Assembly: GCA_020186115.1 (NCBI GenBank)
Contig: WSYJ01000099.1
Location: forward strand, 496,001-560,000
DNA: 64,000 nt
Source of the DNA: Histomonas meleagridis
Taxonomy: Eukaryota; Parabasalia; Tritrichomonadida; Dientamoebidae
Direction of reading: 5' to 3'
Below are positions 9,165 through 18,764 of the stretch, piece by piece. The translations under genes were made by a program, and so were the position numbers. Each line of letters starts with the position of its first letter. Positions within the stretch are counted from its first letter, which is position 1. Under the pieces are notes generated by a model, which was given only the letters and a program-made list of their open reading frames with translations, was not told the origin of the DNA and did no database searches.

Positions 9165-9895
9165 CACACAACATTATCTGAGAATTAAAAGGTGCATCAT
9201 CAGATTCGGAAGTTCGTATCAATGATACAAAGAAATATCAAGAAACCATAGATGCCGAATGGAATGATCATTCAAGACAAGCTCAACACCTGTTTCAACT
9301 GTGGCGAATGTTGTCTTAAATCAAAAGATATTTGGCGACACAGCGACACAGTTATTTGCTGACCACGACATCTTCTGTGAAGGCGTGTACCCGGAGAAGA
9401 TATGAATTGCACAGATAAAGCCACAGGCGGCATAATGCTATTCACAACGACAGACATCCACCAAGAAATACTAAACACATTTGAAGAGCGCCAAGTTTGA
9501 TAGAAGCGATTCAATGTATTTGCTGACTGTTAAGGCAAATCTGCTAAAATCGTATTATGTGGTTATGCAAAGCAACCCTTCAAAGAAGCCCCATATAGTA
9601 TACATAACGCGATGATAATGCGCAGGGCTAAGAAGGCAGGAAGAATCGGCGGTGGTGCTGCTGAGACTACATTAACCAAATATTAAATGTGAAGGCAATA
9701 AAAATGGATGGAAAGAGTCAACTCATCAACAAAACATATGCGAATGCAATTGAAAGATTGCCAAGCGCATAATGCTGGATTCGACTCGTTCGAAATATTG
9801 AATAAATTGAGATTCGCACACGCGAAAGATAACAAACAAATTATGTAGATATAGAGAAAATGAACGTAGTACGGGAATGCCCTAACAGCAAAACA
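9165..9895 (+). pseudogene. CCT chaperonin eta subunit (CCT7) pseudogene fragment
   Basis: The second half of a CCT7-type chaperonin can be read in several frames with many stops. In order: ELKGASSDSEVRIND, KKYQETIDAEWN, VVLNQKIFGDTATQLFADHD followed by IFCEG, then TGGIMLFTT, HNAMMIMRRAKK with GGGAAET (the GGG nucleotide-site motif region), QLINKTYANAIE, and NAGFDSFEILNKLR. This order and wording is that of CCT eta (the usual motifs are DAEWN, VVLS..IGD.ATQ.FADRD, GGGA.E, NAGFD.TNILNKLR). The N-terminal half is missing or beyond recognition. The copy has frameshifts and stops about every 100 nt and is clearly dead, and older than the HSP90 pseudogene. It follows the repeat-protein gene by 140 nt. 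Confidence 0.88.
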
Positions 9896-10259
9896 TTGGT
9901 ATTTTTCAAAATTTTAGCATTGAATAATTTTTCGTTGATTATTTAAAAGAATTCTTTCTGTCGATTGGGAGCTAGAAAATTATGGAAATATATTAATATT
10001 CTCATACATGAAAAAAAAATATTTTTTAATAGACTGTTTATTATCCGAGGTTGTCTCACATAAGATATAAATTTAGACAACCTAAAATATAATATTATAA
10101 TATTTCACTCAAATAACACTGCGTTTTAGCATATAATACGAATCTATCAGGCAAAACACAAAACTCGAAATGAATGTTTTGGTAATTATTATAATATAAG
10201 TTACCTAAAGTTGGAACTGTATAAAAATTATTGTGAATTATGTTACAGTTTTGCATAAC
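9896..10259. other. AT-rich intergenic region
   Basis: About 360 nt between the CCT pseudogene and the 3' end of the BspA-like gene. I see no coding frame, RNA gene or repeat. Confidence 0.5.
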
Positions 10260-13058
10260 TCAAATAACATTGTCAACTATCGAAATACTTAAGTGTGGCA
10301 TATTTTCAAGTGTTTCTCTTTCAGCTTTGTTCTTTCTATATAAATAAAACAGCAATATAAACCCTGAAATCAAAAGAGCTCCTCCAATGCACGAAAGCGC
10401 TATTATAACACCCATAGATAGACCTCCTTTAAAATTTGAATATTTGATACATTTTTCTTCTAAGCGACTATTAATTTCGATGCTGACTCCTTTCCAAATA
10501 TCACAACTAGATCCGGAACAATCTTCATCCTTATAATTTTTATACGAATTATCTTCAGGCAGACAAATGCTTATGCTGTCTTTCGGAGCTGTATCAAATA
10601 TATTATTGTTAAATGTTTCTGGTTGTCTATCTGGTAAAGCGATAATATCCAATTTTTCACAATTCTCAAAGATTTTAGTTGAACTTTCATTGACTTTGTC
10701 TAATTTCGATATGTTTAGTTCTTTCAAATTGATACATCCTGAGAAATGTCCGTCGCCTTCAAATCTGGTAACTCCATTAAGAAAAAGAGTTTCCAATGAA
10801 ACGCAATCTTTAAAACAATACGATAGAAGCGTTTTAACATTTAGAAATGAAACATCAATCAAATTTTTACAGCCTAAAAACGAATATTCACTGATTTCTT
10901 TTAAATTGGTGAAGTTAACTGATTTTAATGATGTGCAATATTCGAATGTATTTGTTCCATAAATATGTGTAAGCGTTGGCAACTCAAGTGTTTCAAGTGA
11001 TGAACAATTAGAAAATTCATAACCTGAACCAGTTGAACCAATGATTGATATTTTAGGCATGTAAATTTCGCGTAAATTTCGACAATTATAAAATGTGTAA
11101 TTTTTTATTTCATTTATTTCTTGAAGTGAAACACTTTCAAGACTTTCAATATTATAAAATAATGATGAAGGAGATTGTATAAGTGAATTCATTTGAATAA
11201 TTTTTAATGATTGACATTGAATTGCTATTGGGCCGGATATAACTTTTGTAACTGAATTTAATGAAAGTTTTGTTAATGAACTGCAATTCACAAATGCTGT
11301 GTTATCAATGGTTTGGACATTTGGTATATTTACATTTGTAATATTATAACAATCACATAAAAAATGATTACCTATCAAATTAAGTTCGGGTAAATAAAGA
11401 TTTCGAATTAAATTACAATAACTAAATAATTCTGACGAAAAATTCTTAAGTTTTGGTAATGAAACATTAACCAAATTACTGCAATTATAAAATGCATATG
11501 ATCCAATTCGTTCAAGACTTGGTAATGAAATATTTGTAACTTTATGACAATTATTAAGAAAATAATCGCCAATAACTAATGCATTCGGCAAATTAATCAT
11601 TTCAACAATATCACATGCATTAGTAAACGCATTTGATCCAATGTATTTCAAATTTAAAAATTCAAATGTATTCATATCCACTTTAGATATGAAATAATCA
11701 CTTGCATTCGTTAAGTTTGGTAAATTAATGACTTTTAATCTAATACATCCTTCAAATGGATTATTTCCAATATTTGTAAGTTGTGGAAATGTGATATTTT
11801 CTATTTCTGTATTATATGAAAATGCATAATCACCACATGTCTCAAGTGAAGGAAAATAAAGAGTTGAACTATCGATATAACTAAATGCATAGTGACCACA
11901 TGACTTAACATTTGGTAATCTTATAGTTGCTCTTGTACCATAAAATGCATAATTTCCGACGTATTCACAATATTCAAATGACATAGAAAATCCTATGAAA
12001 CTGGTACCTGCAAGTGCATATTCATCAATTTCTTTAATCTTAAGATATTCAAAAAAGTCGCTATAGAATTGTATATTTTCAAAAGCGTGTTTTCCTATTG
12101 ATGTAACATTAGGCATTATAAGGTCAGGTATGAAAGTTAAATTTGCAAACATGTTGTCTGGGATACGTTCCAATTTCGGCATTATCATATTATTTAACTT
12201 AAAGCATTCAACTATAAAATTACCACCAGCTGCTACAAGAGAAGGTAACTCAAGCTTCTCAATACGATAATTATAATTGAACGCACCTTCTGAAATTCGT
12301 TCAACTTTTGGAATGTTTACATCGCAAAGAGAAAAACATCGCAAAAAAGCATATGCACCTATATATACAGCATTTGATAAATTAGCACTTATCATGCCTA
12401 AGCATGATAAAAACGTATATGAGGAAACATTTTCTAGCATTGGAAAATTTATAGATAAAATTGAACAATATTCAAAGGCACTGTTCCCACAATATTTAAG
12501 ATTAGGGAAACTAACGCTCCTTAACATTATGCAACTAGAAAATGCATAATTTGATATATTTATAACATTTGGTGCTATAATTGTTTCAAGGTTTATGCAC
12601 AAATGGAATGTATACATCCCAATATGACTTAAAGTAGGAGCTTCCACTGTTACTAGATTAGAGGTTTTATAAAACATATATGCATCGAATCGTGAAATAT
12701 TCGCAAAATATATATGTTTTAAACTAGTACAATATTCGAACCTCATATTAGGAATGCTTTCCAATGTAATTCCTATAGAAATGTTGATTACACTCCACAT
12801 ACTAAAAGTCAAAATATTGGCCAAATCTTCTATGTTTGTCGTAACATTTTTAGAAATTGAAAAAGACTTTACATTCATATATGCAATGGTATCTAATTCA
12901 TTGTAAACAAGTTCACCACTGAGTACTTCTACATCAATTAAATTACTGTTATTGCAAAGGCGGTAAATTTCCATCATATTATTTCCAGTTGCATGAAACG
13001 TTTTATTGACAAGAACTTCGAGAAGAGAGAGTGACATGTATGGAAATAGAAAAATCAT
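10260..13058 (-). CDS. BspA-like leucine-rich repeat (TpLRR/LRR_5) surface protein
   Basis: About 932 residues from the ATG at 13058; the frame is open further upstream but only from a TTG. The N-terminus (MIFLFPYMSLSLLEVLV) is a plausible signal sequence. Then come some 35 LRR_5/TpLRR units of about 23 residues, of the form L..IG.YAF..C..L..V.LP, with many N-glycosylation sequons. Near the C-terminus is a Cys-bearing cap, a single membrane helix (MGVIIALSCIGGALLISGF) and a short cytosolic tail of about 30 residues. This is the standard layout of the BspA-like family, the largest surface family in trichomonads, thought to bind host cells or matrix. The gene appears intact. Its 5' region adjoins the ATP23 gene, transcribed in the same direction. 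Confidence 0.93.
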   Translation of the reverse strand: MIFLFPYMSLSLLEVLVNKTFHATGNNMMEIYRLCNNSNLIDVEVLSGELVYNELDTIAYMNVKSFSISKNVTTNIEDLANILTFSMWSVINISIGITLESIPNMRFEYCTSLKHIYFANISRFDAYMFYKTSNLVTVEAPTLSHIGMYTFHLCINLETIIAPNVINISNYAFSSCIMLRSVSFPNLKYCGNSAFEYCSILSINFPMLENVSSYTFLSCLGMISANLSNAVYIGAYAFLRCFSLCDVNIPKVERISEGAFNYNYRIEKLELPSLVAAGGNFIVECFKLNNMIMPKLERIPDNMFANLTFIPDLIMPNVTSIGKHAFENIQFYSDFFEYLKIKEIDEYALAGTSFIGFSMSFEYCEYVGNYAFYGTRATIRLPNVKSCGHYAFSYIDSSTLYFPSLETCGDYAFSYNTEIENITFPQLTNIGNNPFEGCIRLKVINLPNLTNASDYFISKVDMNTFEFLNLKYIGSNAFTNACDIVEMINLPNALVIGDYFLNNCHKVTNISLPSLERIGSYAFYNCSNLVNVSLPKLKNFSSELFSYCNLIRNLYLPELNLIGNHFLCDCYNITNVNIPNVQTIDNTAFVNCSSLTKLSLNSVTKVISGPIAIQCQSLKIIQMNSLIQSPSSLFYNIESLESVSLQEINEIKNYTFYNCRNLREIYMPKISIIGSTGSGYEFSNCSSLETLELPTLTHIYGTNTFEYCTSLKSVNFTNLKEISEYSFLGCKNLIDVSFLNVKTLLSYCFKDCVSLETLFLNGVTRFEGDGHFSGCINLKELNISKLDKVNESSTKIFENCEKLDIIALPDRQPETFNNNIFDTAPKDSISICLPEDNSYKNYKDEDCSGSSCDIWKGVSIEINSRLEEKCIKYSNFKGGLSMGVIIALSCIGGALLISGFILLFYLYRKNKAERETLENMPHLSISIVDNVI

Positions 13059-13329
13059 TTTTTTTAGAGGGCTGAATTTTTGTGAGTGGGTTAAGGGCAG
13101 TACGACCAGATATGCATTGAAAAACAATCATGTGAATTTCATGATTTATTGAATTTTTTTGAAAAGAATTTGTATGACCCAAGTAAAACATTTTGAGAGG
13201 CTAATCATTCAATTCGTTGTTAACAACAGAAAAAACCGTGAATAAATAAAATGAAAATATTTTTATTTTGTGCTCATAAATCAGAGTATAAATCAACAAA
13301 GAATAATTCTTTTCATAAACAAACAAATT

Positions 13330-13833
13330 CTAGTCAAAAGGACTCGGCCATAGTATATCATAGTATGCAGTATCAATGACGCTGTCAACTGCTTCTCGAG
13401 CTTTGTCTTCACTTCCAATAGAGAGTTGAACTGCTTCGATTGCCTTATTTCTTGTACATCTTTTTGTAAACCATGCTTTCCTGCACTCACAATGTTTCAT
13501 TGCATGTACCTCCGTTTGGGCCAGTCCAGTAATAGTTTGGATATTTATCTTGCGGTATAAGTGATCATAAGCATGGATTGATTCATGAAGTAATGCTTCT
13601 CTAAGGTTATCTTCATCAAACCCATAGGGAGAAATCCAAATCTCTTTTCTTTTTATGTTATATAATGCGCGTATTCCATCTCCACATTCTTTGATCTTGA
13701 TGGGCACTTTAGTTTTTTTGTGCAAATATGAAATTTCAGAATCATTTTTTATCATCAAATCAATTTTTTCCTGAATTTCTTCTTCAGTTAAATAATTTTT
13801 CCCAAAAAAGAAATCAATTATAGCGTCAATCAT
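13330..13833 (-). CDS. ATP23-like metalloprotease (peptidase M76)
   Basis: 167 residues from the ATG at 13833 (an upstream GTG is also in frame). The zinc-metalloprotease motif HESIHAYDH lies at residues 83-91. Downstream AQTEVHAMKHCECRKAWF and RNKAIEAVQLSI match the conserved E-A-C block and C-terminal helix of ATP23. In yeast ATP23 sits in the mitochondrial intermembrane space and matures the ATP synthase subunit Atp6. Trichomonads have hydrogenosomes without an ATP synthase, so another role is likely (inference). No obvious targeting presequence. The promoter region is shared with the divergent eL38 gene and contains an 18-bp palindrome. Confidence 0.85.
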   Translation of the reverse strand: MIDAIIDFFFGKNYLTEEEIQEKIDLMIKNDSEISYLHKKTKVPIKIKECGDGIRALYNIKRKEIWISPYGFDEDNLREALLHESIHAYDHLYRKINIQTITGLAQTEVHAMKHCECRKAWFTKRCTRNKAIEAVQLSIGSEDKAREAVDSVIDTAYYDILWPSPFD

Positions 13834-13940
13834 CACAAACACATATAATGGGGCGCCCCATTAACAAACCGCATCCTATTTACGGTTTTGACATATGCCA
13901 AATTGAAAGACTTTAACGGTTTTGGCCAACCTTTTCCTTC
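13834..13940. promoter_or_regulatory. Divergent promoter of ATP23 and eL38 with palindrome
   Basis: The 107-nt gap contains a perfect 18-bp palindrome, TAATGGGGCGCCCCATTA, at 13846-13863, starting 13 nt from the ATP23 ATG. Two ACGGTT elements follow: TACGGTTTTG at 13881 and AACGGTTTT at 13915, the second 18 nt before the eL38 ATG. The GC-rich palindrome stands out against AT-rich surroundings and could bind a dimeric factor (inference). Confidence 0.6.
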
Positions 13941-14165
13941 ATGCCAAAGTCAGTGCAAACACCAAGAAAGTTTCTTGAGCTTGCTGCTCGCCCTGATGCC
14001 AAGTGGGTCAAGGTTAAGAAAGTAAAGAATGGTGACACAAAGTTTAAGCTTAGGACTACAAGATATCTCTATACATTAACTGTCAAGCAAGCTAAATTTG
14101 TTCAACTTGTCACCGAATCAATTCCACAAGGTCTCGAAGTCATTTATCTTGACAAACGTGAATAA
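13941..14165 (+). CDS. RPL38: Large-subunit ribosomal protein eL38
   Basis: 74 residues, full length for eL38 (usually 69-76). It begins MPKSVQTPRKFLELAARPDA and ends QGLEVIYLDKRE; the central TKFKLRTTRYLYTL block is diagnostic. eL38 is a small basic protein on the surface of the 60S subunit. Codon use is less AT-biased than in its neighbours, as expected for a highly expressed gene. The promoter has two ACGGTT elements. Intact and intronless. Confidence 0.97.
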   Translation: MPKSVQTPRKFLELAARPDAKWVKVKKVKNGDTKFKLRTTRYLYTLTVKQAKFVQLVTESIPQGLEVIYLDKRE

Positions 14166-14441
14166 AAATCAGGATTATAATATATTCTGAGAAATTTCTA
14201 TTTTGCTTTTCTATCATTTATTCCAATCCAAAGTCTTTTTTATGAGGAACATGCTATAATTTTATATGGAGAAATTCATTATGATTTCATCAACATTCCA
14301 ATCATGTGTAAAATTTCAATAGAAGTCAAATAAAACAATTTTTCCTCAACGAAATAATAACATTTTTTTATGATTGAAATTTCATTAAGTTTTTCAAACA
14401 ACGCTCATTATAAAAAACATAATAAAAGATTCTAAGGAAAT

Positions 14442-14879
14442 TTAATCTTTAGAAAATTCAGTATATGATAACTGTATTTCTGGTTCTGCACCTTTGAATC
14501 CACCTTGTAATAGTGGTGGAGCTGGAACTGGGAAGAACCAAGCGACAATGCCATAACCCACAGCGCATATCCAATAGATAATAGTACATGCAAGACCAAA
14601 TCCATGTGTTGAAAAAAGTAATGCTCCTATGAAGAAATACATGATTGCCTTTCCCCAAACCTTGAGAATTAATGCGAAATATCTAAAGAATTGGAAAACA
14701 TAAACTTCAACGCATCCAAGAGCTAGTGCGATAATCATTGTATAAAGACCTCTTATGAATAGGATGAAACTAAAATCACCATCCGTACACATAAATACGA
14801 TACCTGCTATGAATCCGAAAAGGGCAGCCACCAGAGAAACGATCTGTATCGCGAATAAAATCGTGCATTGCAGAGCCAT
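14442..14879 (-). CDS. COPI-associated (TVP15-like) four-helix membrane protein
   Basis: 145 residues with four hydrophobic segments (about 7-30, 37-58, 75-92, 95-117) and a Pro-rich cytosolic tail. The pattern FIRGLYTMIIALALGCVEVY followed by FQFFRYFALILKVWGKAIMY fits the COPI_assoc family (PF08507; yeast TVP15), with its RG.Y..., E and W-G-.-.-.-.-Y features. Members lie in Golgi or vesicle membranes; their molecular role is not well defined. Intact. Upstream, between this gene and BiP, is an AAACGGTCTC element at about 14963. Confidence 0.72.
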   Translation of the reverse strand: MALQCTILFAIQIVSLVAALFGFIAGIVFMCTDGDFSFILFIRGLYTMIIALALGCVEVYVFQFFRYFALILKVWGKAIMYFFIGALLFSTHGFGLACTIIYWICAVGYGIVAWFFPVPAPPLLQGGFKGAEPEIQLSYTEFSKD

Positions 14880-15082
14880 TAAAGTGAACTAAACCGAATT
14901 GAAAAGGTCGAAATTTCTGAGGACATATTTGAGCACAACACATTCAAAACCAAAAAAAAGTCATACTTAATAAACGGTCTCCAGATTATTTTAGTCAAAA
15001 CTTCACCATGAAATTCACTGCTTTACATTCCAAAACTCAAGCACCGCGGTGAATAAAGTATTCAAATACTGTGATGTTTTTT

Positions 15083-17041
15083 TTATAATTCTCCAATGAT
15101 GTCATCCTCGAAGTCTCCATCATCGACATCATCTTCTCCTCCTTCAATGTCCATCTTTTGCGCACTTGCATCAGCTCCTAAAACTGGTGCAAGAATTTCG
15201 GCCATTTCCTTCTTCTTTTCTTCATAGACTTCTGCATCTTCATCTTGATTTGATTCGATCCAATCCAAAGTTTCTCTAACAGATCTCTTTAATTCTCTTC
15301 TTTCATCTTCTGATAATCTTTCCTTAACTTCATCCTTCTTAAGAGCTCTCTTGCCCTGGTAGACGAACATTTCAAGATCATTTCTAGCGTTAACGCTATT
15401 CCTAGTTCTTTCATCTTCAGCAGCCCATTCTTCGGCGTTTCTAATAGCTTCTTCTCTTTCATCTTCAGAAAGTCTAGCTTCTTGTGCGTTGATAGTGATT
15501 GATTCCTTATTATCACTTGTCATATCTTCAGCTGTAACCTTTAATATGTTATTCTGATCGAGTTCGAATGTGACTTGGAATTGGACAGATCCTCTTGGGC
15601 CGGGTGGTAAACCTGTTAAATCGAATGAGCCGAGGAAGTGGTTATCCTTAGTCATAGCTCTTTCACCTTCGAAGATTTGGATCTTAACAGATTCTTGGTC
15701 ATCACGAGCTGTTTGGAATGTGTGTGTCTTCTTTGCTGGGATACGAGTGTTACGTGGGATTAATTCGTGCATGACTCCACCGATAGTTTCGACACCTAAT
15801 GTTAATGAGTTAACATTGATGATAACGATTTCTTGTGCATCTGGGTCATCGGATAAAACACCACCTTCGACAGCAGCGCCATAAGCGACAGCTTCATCTG
15901 GGTTAATTGACTTGCATGGTGCTTTGCCATTGAAGAAATCACGAACAAGTTGTTGGATCTTTGGAAGTCTTGTAGAACCACCGACGAGAACGATTTCGTC
16001 AACTTCGTGTTTGGAGACACCGGAATCCTTAAGGACTTGTTGTACTGGTTGCATTGTCTTACGGAAGAGGTCCATATTTAACTCTTCGAAACGTGCACGT
16101 GTGAATGGTTCGGACAAATCTTCTCCATCGAAGAAGTTTTCGATTTCGATACGTGTTTGATGGAGTGTAGAGAGTGCTCTCTTTGCCTTTTCTGCTTCAC
16201 GCTTAAGTTTAGCGACTGCCTTAGCATCGACTGATGCATCTTTACCTGTACGGCGCTTGAAGACATCGAGGAAATGATCAACGACACGATTATCGAAATC
16301 TTCACCTCCGAGATGTGTATCACCAGCTGTAGCGAGCACTTCAAAGAATGCATCTTCGATTGAAAGAAGAGAAACATCGAATGTACCACCTCCGAGATCG
16401 AATACGAGGATCTTTTGGTTATCTTTCTTATCAAGTCCGTAAGCGATAGCTGCTGCTGTTGGCTCGTTAAGGATACGCTTGACATTAAGGCCTGCGATTG
16501 CGCCTGCGTCTTTCGTTGCCTTACGCTGTGCATCGTTGAAGTATGCTGGGACTGTTACGACTGCGTTTTTGATTTCCTTACCAAGATAATCTTCGGCGAC
16601 ACTCTTCATCTTAGAGAGGACAAGTGCTGAGATTTCTTCTGGTGAAAGGAGCTTCTTTTCGCCTTTGATTTCGAGTTCGATATAAGGTCTGTTGTCCTTG
16701 TCAACGACTTTGTATGGAAGACGTCCGATTTCACTTTGGACTTCGGCATCATCGAATCTGCGGCCAATCAAACGCTTAACTGCGAATACGGTGTTATGTG
16801 GATTTGATATTAATAATGGCATAGCTGAATCACCGACAAAGCGCTGACCTTCGCTGAAGGATACAATGGATGGTGTGATACGGTTACCGACTTCGTTGGC
16901 GATAATTTCGACTTTTCCTTTCTGGAAAACACCGACACATGAAAACGTGGTACCAAGATCAATACCGATGACTGTTCCGATTTCGCCATCATCATCGTCA
17001 GCGGCTTGGAAGCCTAACAGAAAGAGGGCGAAGAATATCAT
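15083..17041 (-). CDS. BiP: ER-lumenal Hsp70 (BiP/GRP78)
   Basis: 652 residues, normal for BiP. A signal peptide ([13 protein letters not shown]) is followed by an acidic stretch, then a full nucleotide-binding domain: [62 protein letters not shown] and [15 protein letters not shown]. The substrate-binding domain and lid follow. The C-terminus is [10 protein letters not shown], so the ER-retention tetrapeptide is IGEL instead of KDEL/HDEL. BiP folds secretory proteins and pulls them through the translocon. Codons are clearly biased and GC-richer than neighbours, fitting high expression. A TTCACA initiator abuts the ATG, and ACGGTTA (about 17073) and GGCGGTT (about 17102) elements lie upstream. 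Confidence 0.96.
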   Translation of the reverse strand: MIFFALFLLGFQAADDDDGEIGTVIGIDLGTTFSCVGVFQKGKVEIIANEVGNRITPSIVSFSEGQRFVGDSAMPLLISNPHNTVFAVKRLIGRRFDDAEVQSEIGRLPYKVVDKDNRPYIELEIKGEKKLLSPEEISALVLSKMKSVAEDYLGKEIKNAVVTVPAYFNDAQRKATKDAGAIAGLNVKRILNEPTAAAIAYGLDKKDNQKILVFDLGGGTFDVSLLSIEDAFFEVLATAGDTHLGGEDFDNRVVDHFLDVFKRRTGKDASVDAKAVAKLKREAEKAKRALSTLHQTRIEIENFFDGEDLSEPFTRARFEELNMDLFRKTMQPVQQVLKDSGVSKHEVDEIVLVGGSTRLPKIQQLVRDFFNGKAPCKSINPDEAVAYGAAVEGGVLSDDPDAQEIVIINVNSLTLGVETIGGVMHELIPRNTRIPAKKTHTFQTARDDQESVKIQIFEGERAMTKDNHFLGSFDLTGLPPGPRGSVQFQVTFELDQNNILKVTAEDMTSDNKESITINAQEARLSEDEREEAIRNAEEWAAEDERTRNSVNARNDLEMFVYQGKRALKKDEVKERLSEDERRELKRSVRETLDWIESNQDEDAEVYEEKKKEMAEILAPVLGADASAQKMDIEGGEDDVDDGDFEDDIIGEL

Positions 17042-18130
17042 TGTGAAAAATGGCCAACCAAACTTCTTTACAGACGGTTATAGTGAATTGATTAATTGGT
17101 TCGGCGGTTGTGCAGCCGAATAAGCACTCAAAAAATCGAATGTAGAGGTGTCATTTCTGAAAAACATGATAAAGTACAGAACAAGTTTGAGTAAAAATTA
17201 TAATAATTTGACTTTTATTGCAATTTAATTAAATTTGTAGATGAAAGGACAGTAAATAATTTGTTGTTGTTCGAAATGGATTTTGTAATTTTGTCCAAAT
17301 ATAACTGAAATTTGACGTTATTATAATGAGTTTTATTGTACATTCGTTATGCGATTCAGTTATGAAAATTTTATAGTGGAGTTGAAATTGAAATAATGGG
17401 AAATTCGATTTTTCACCCGAAGCAACTATCATTCAAAAAGTAAAATTGAGAACCGTTTGGAGAAATTTGTCCAGAAATTAATGTCAAGTGTCACAAAAAG
17501 TTTTCCCTAAAAATAGAAAATTTCAGATAATGTAAAGTATTAAAAAATTGAAAAAATAAAATAAACTGATCAAAACCAAAGGAGATAATCTTTCAGCTTT
17601 ATTTAATCAATAATCAAACAAATATAAAAATCTATTATTTATTTTTGAATTTCATTAAAAATTTTATGTGTTTCACAATTCATGATATATTACAATGTAG
17701 TTACAATGTATTCTTTCATGAAAAAGAATGATTTCTTAAAAAATTGATAATTTCAAATTCACTTATGAAAAATATTTCAAAAAAAATTATTTCTTAAATT
17801 GTGATATAATTTTTTCATTAAACAATACAAGATGATTCTTATATTCCAATTTTTCATCATGGTAATATTTTAGGCTGCCCCAAAATTGATTGAAGCAAAT
17901 TTCATTCAAAAGTCATAAATACGATTGCATTCAACACAAAGTGTCTGTTTTTAGTCGTTATTTGAGTAGAGATCAGTTTTGTCAGTTGGCGTCATATGAT
18001 CGAATTTGATTGAAACATTTTTATCGGCAGCGTTATCTAATTTTGTGTATTTATCGATACATCTTCGATCATTTCGAATTCAAATTTTTTCGCGCCGTCA
18101 TTGAATTATTAAAAAGTGACACAGCTGAAC
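17042..18130. other. Intergenic region between BiP and profilin
   Basis: About 1.1 kb. The first 70 nt hold the BiP promoter. The rest is AT-rich without a credible coding frame. An isolated GCTGCCCCAAAA lies at about 17873. Just before profilin, CGCGCCGTCATTG (about 18091) gives a TCATT initiator-like site. Confidence 0.5.
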
Positions 18131-18532
18131 ATGTCCAACGAAATTGATCAACTCGTTGCAAATAACTCTCAATGGTCAAACTCTCTCTTCTTTCTTGAAG
18201 ACAAAACAATTCTTTCTTCATCAGTTGAAGGAATAACACCAGAGCAAATTCAAGTTTATCTTGATTTATTTAAAGACTATGATGATACAATCAAGGCTGG
18301 AATCACATACAATGGCGTTCATTATCACGTTCATCGCTTTTATGATGGATTAATGTATGGTAGAGCTGATCCAAATACAAACCGAACTGATGGTTTCTGC
18401 TTATACAGAACAAATAGAGATGGAAAGCAGCCACTCTTTGTCTTGATAACTTACGAACTTCCAAATGTATCTGCTAAAATTATTCCAGAAATGGCTAAAC
18501 AAGTAGAAGCTATAAAGAACCAAATTCAATAA
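18131..18532 (+). CDS. Profilin
   Basis: 133 residues from the ATG at 18131 (the frame opens five codons earlier with a GTG, which is unlikely to be used). The fold and length are those of profilin: an N-terminal helix (MSNEIDQLVANNSQWSNSLF), central strands with GITYNGVHYHVHRF and LMYGRADPN, then a GFCLYRT strand and a C-terminal helix (IIPEMAKQVEAIKNQI). Profilin binds monomeric actin, promotes nucleotide exchange and delivers actin to formins. Trichomonads use it in amoeboid spreading. A divergent actin-like gene lies 230 nt downstream in the same direction. Confidence 0.88.
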   Translation: MSNEIDQLVANNSQWSNSLFFLEDKTILSSSVEGITPEQIQVYLDLFKDYDDTIKAGITYNGVHYHVHRFYDGLMYGRADPNTNRTDGFCLYRTNRDGKQPLFVLITYELPNVSAKIIPEMAKQVEAIKNQIQ

Positions 18533-18764
18533 AAAATAATTCATTAACATTTTCCATATGTTTTATTTGTGGATAATTGTAAATTTAATTATGTATTAAA
18601 AAGCTTGCGAGAATTCCTGTGTTGTAAGTTAACATCACATTCTTTATTACTTCGAAGCATTATCACATTTTCATTGGAAATATTTTAATGAAAGTTTCTT
18701 CTGCAAGCATTAGAAATGAATTTGTTGTGGCGTTTCTATATATTACAAAAAAGTGTATACTGAT

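Noticed and set aside
9272..9514. An 80-codon minus-strand frame
   Set aside because: Lies over the CCT eta pseudogene, whose plus-strand homology is clear.
15289..16995. Several open frames of 60-150 codons inside the BiP gene on both strands
   Set aside because: They are shadows of a strongly biased, highly conserved coding sequence in other frames.
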